A stretch of DNA of 5,689 nt from the NCBI GenBank assembly GCA_964496755.1, contig CAZCBD010000172.1:1-5689 (forward strand). The letters are read 5' to 3'. Shown here piece after piece: positions 5,395 through 5,689 of the stretch. Under the pieces are notes generated by a model. The model did not search any database and was not told the origin of the DNA. It saw only the letters and a list, made by a program, of their open reading frames with translations. The DNA is from CAZCBD01 sp964496755 (GTDB lineage: Bacteria; Bacteroidota; Ignavibacteria; Ignavibacteriales; Melioribacteraceae). Made by a program: the position numbers and the translations under genes. Positions within the stretch are counted from its first letter, which is position 1, and each line of letters begins with the position of its first letter.

Positions 5395-5689
5395 ATAAAT
5401 TAAATTGAATACCAAAATTTAAATTTATTATTGATTTTATACGTTTATCCAGCGTTAAATCCTCCATATGAAAAATGCTTTTTCTATCTTCATTACCTAA
5501 AACTATTTTTGATAAAATCTCGATATAAAAACCACTATCTGTTTGTAATCCGAATCCTATATCAAATAATTTAATTATTTGTTTATTGGAATAAATATCA
5601 CTAGGTCCAAATTTTTTGGCATTATAAAAACTGAATCCTAAAAGCGAATAAATGTTTATTTCTCCGTAAATAATGAAAGGTTTATAAAA
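5393..5689 (-). CDS. Probable outer-membrane beta-barrel protein, C-terminal fragment
   Basis: The minus strand is open from the right edge to a TAA at 5395-5393, giving the last 98 residues of a gene whose start lies outside the window. Because there is no start codon near the edge it is easy to miss. The fragment is rich in aromatic and aliphatic residues with Gly and alternates polar and nonpolar residues, for example KPFIIYGEINIYSLLGFSFY, LFDIGFGLQTDSGFYIEILS and the final SIINLNFGIQFNL. Such short alternating strands, ending in a hydrophobic strand at the very C-terminus, are typical of outer-membrane barrels. The last residue is Leu rather than the common Phe. The gene is convergent with the pcm cluster, and the shared hairpin follows its stop directly. 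I cannot name a family. A secreted or lipid-anchored beta-rich protein is the alternative. Confidence 0.65.
   Translation of the reverse strand, partial: FYKPFIIYGEINIYSLLGFSFYNAKKFGPSDIYSNKQIIKLFDIGFGLQTDSGFYIEILSKIVLGNEDRKSIFHMEDLTLDKRIKSIINLNFGIQFNL

Noticed and set aside
5185..5415. 76-residue minus-strand frame covering the tandem repeat
   Set aside because: Its repeated Phe-rich segments are just the complement of the 22-bp repeat; the real minus-strand gene uses another frame and ends at 5393.

Overview
The window is low in GC (roughly 30% by eye), densely coding, and carries housekeeping genes typical of a Gram-negative bacterium. Low GC, sparse Shine-Dalgarno sites, a butyrate kinase, a FapA-type protein, and what looks like the last strands of an outer-membrane barrel all fit the Bacteroidota/Ignavibacteriota (FCB) side of the tree. 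This placement rests on family resemblance only; no search was run.

Left part (1-1547): the 3' end of a FapA/DUF342-family gene runs in from the left edge. A 143-bp AT-rich gap with a long inverted repeat follows. Then comes a complete butyrate kinase gene (buk), closed by a clear intrinsic terminator.

Middle part (1548-2318): no protein gene is supported. The minus strand carries tRNA-Gly(GCC) and tRNA-Cys(GCA), with an intrinsic terminator between them. About 230 bp beyond tRNA-Cys lies a decayed second copy of it. This copy keeps parts of the tRNA and 22 nt of its 5' flank, but a GC-rich perfect hairpin replaces the T-arm region. A gap with a candidate sigma-70-type promoter leads into the next operon.

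Right part (2319-5335): a compact plus-strand cluster pcm-miaA-prfB-MGMT-like gene, with overlaps of 13 and 8 nt and one gap of 2 nt. It encodes repair of isoaspartyl-damaged proteins, tRNA A37 prenylation, release factor 2 and a small alkyltransferase-like DNA-repair protein. The theme is translation fidelity and damage repair, and the spacing suggests one transcript with translational coupling. The prfB gene is read straight through, without the usual programmed frameshift. The last gene ends in a 22-bp tandem repeat that has changed its C-terminus.

Right edge (5336-5689): a hairpin suited to bidirectional termination separates the cluster from a convergent minus-strand gene. That gene is seen only as its last 98 codons and is probably an outer-membrane beta-barrel protein.

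I see no CRISPR array, insertion sequence, toxin-antitoxin pair or defence cassette, and no convincing new system. The most interesting signals are the tRNA-Cys remnant with its hairpin and the stop-shifting tandem repeat.
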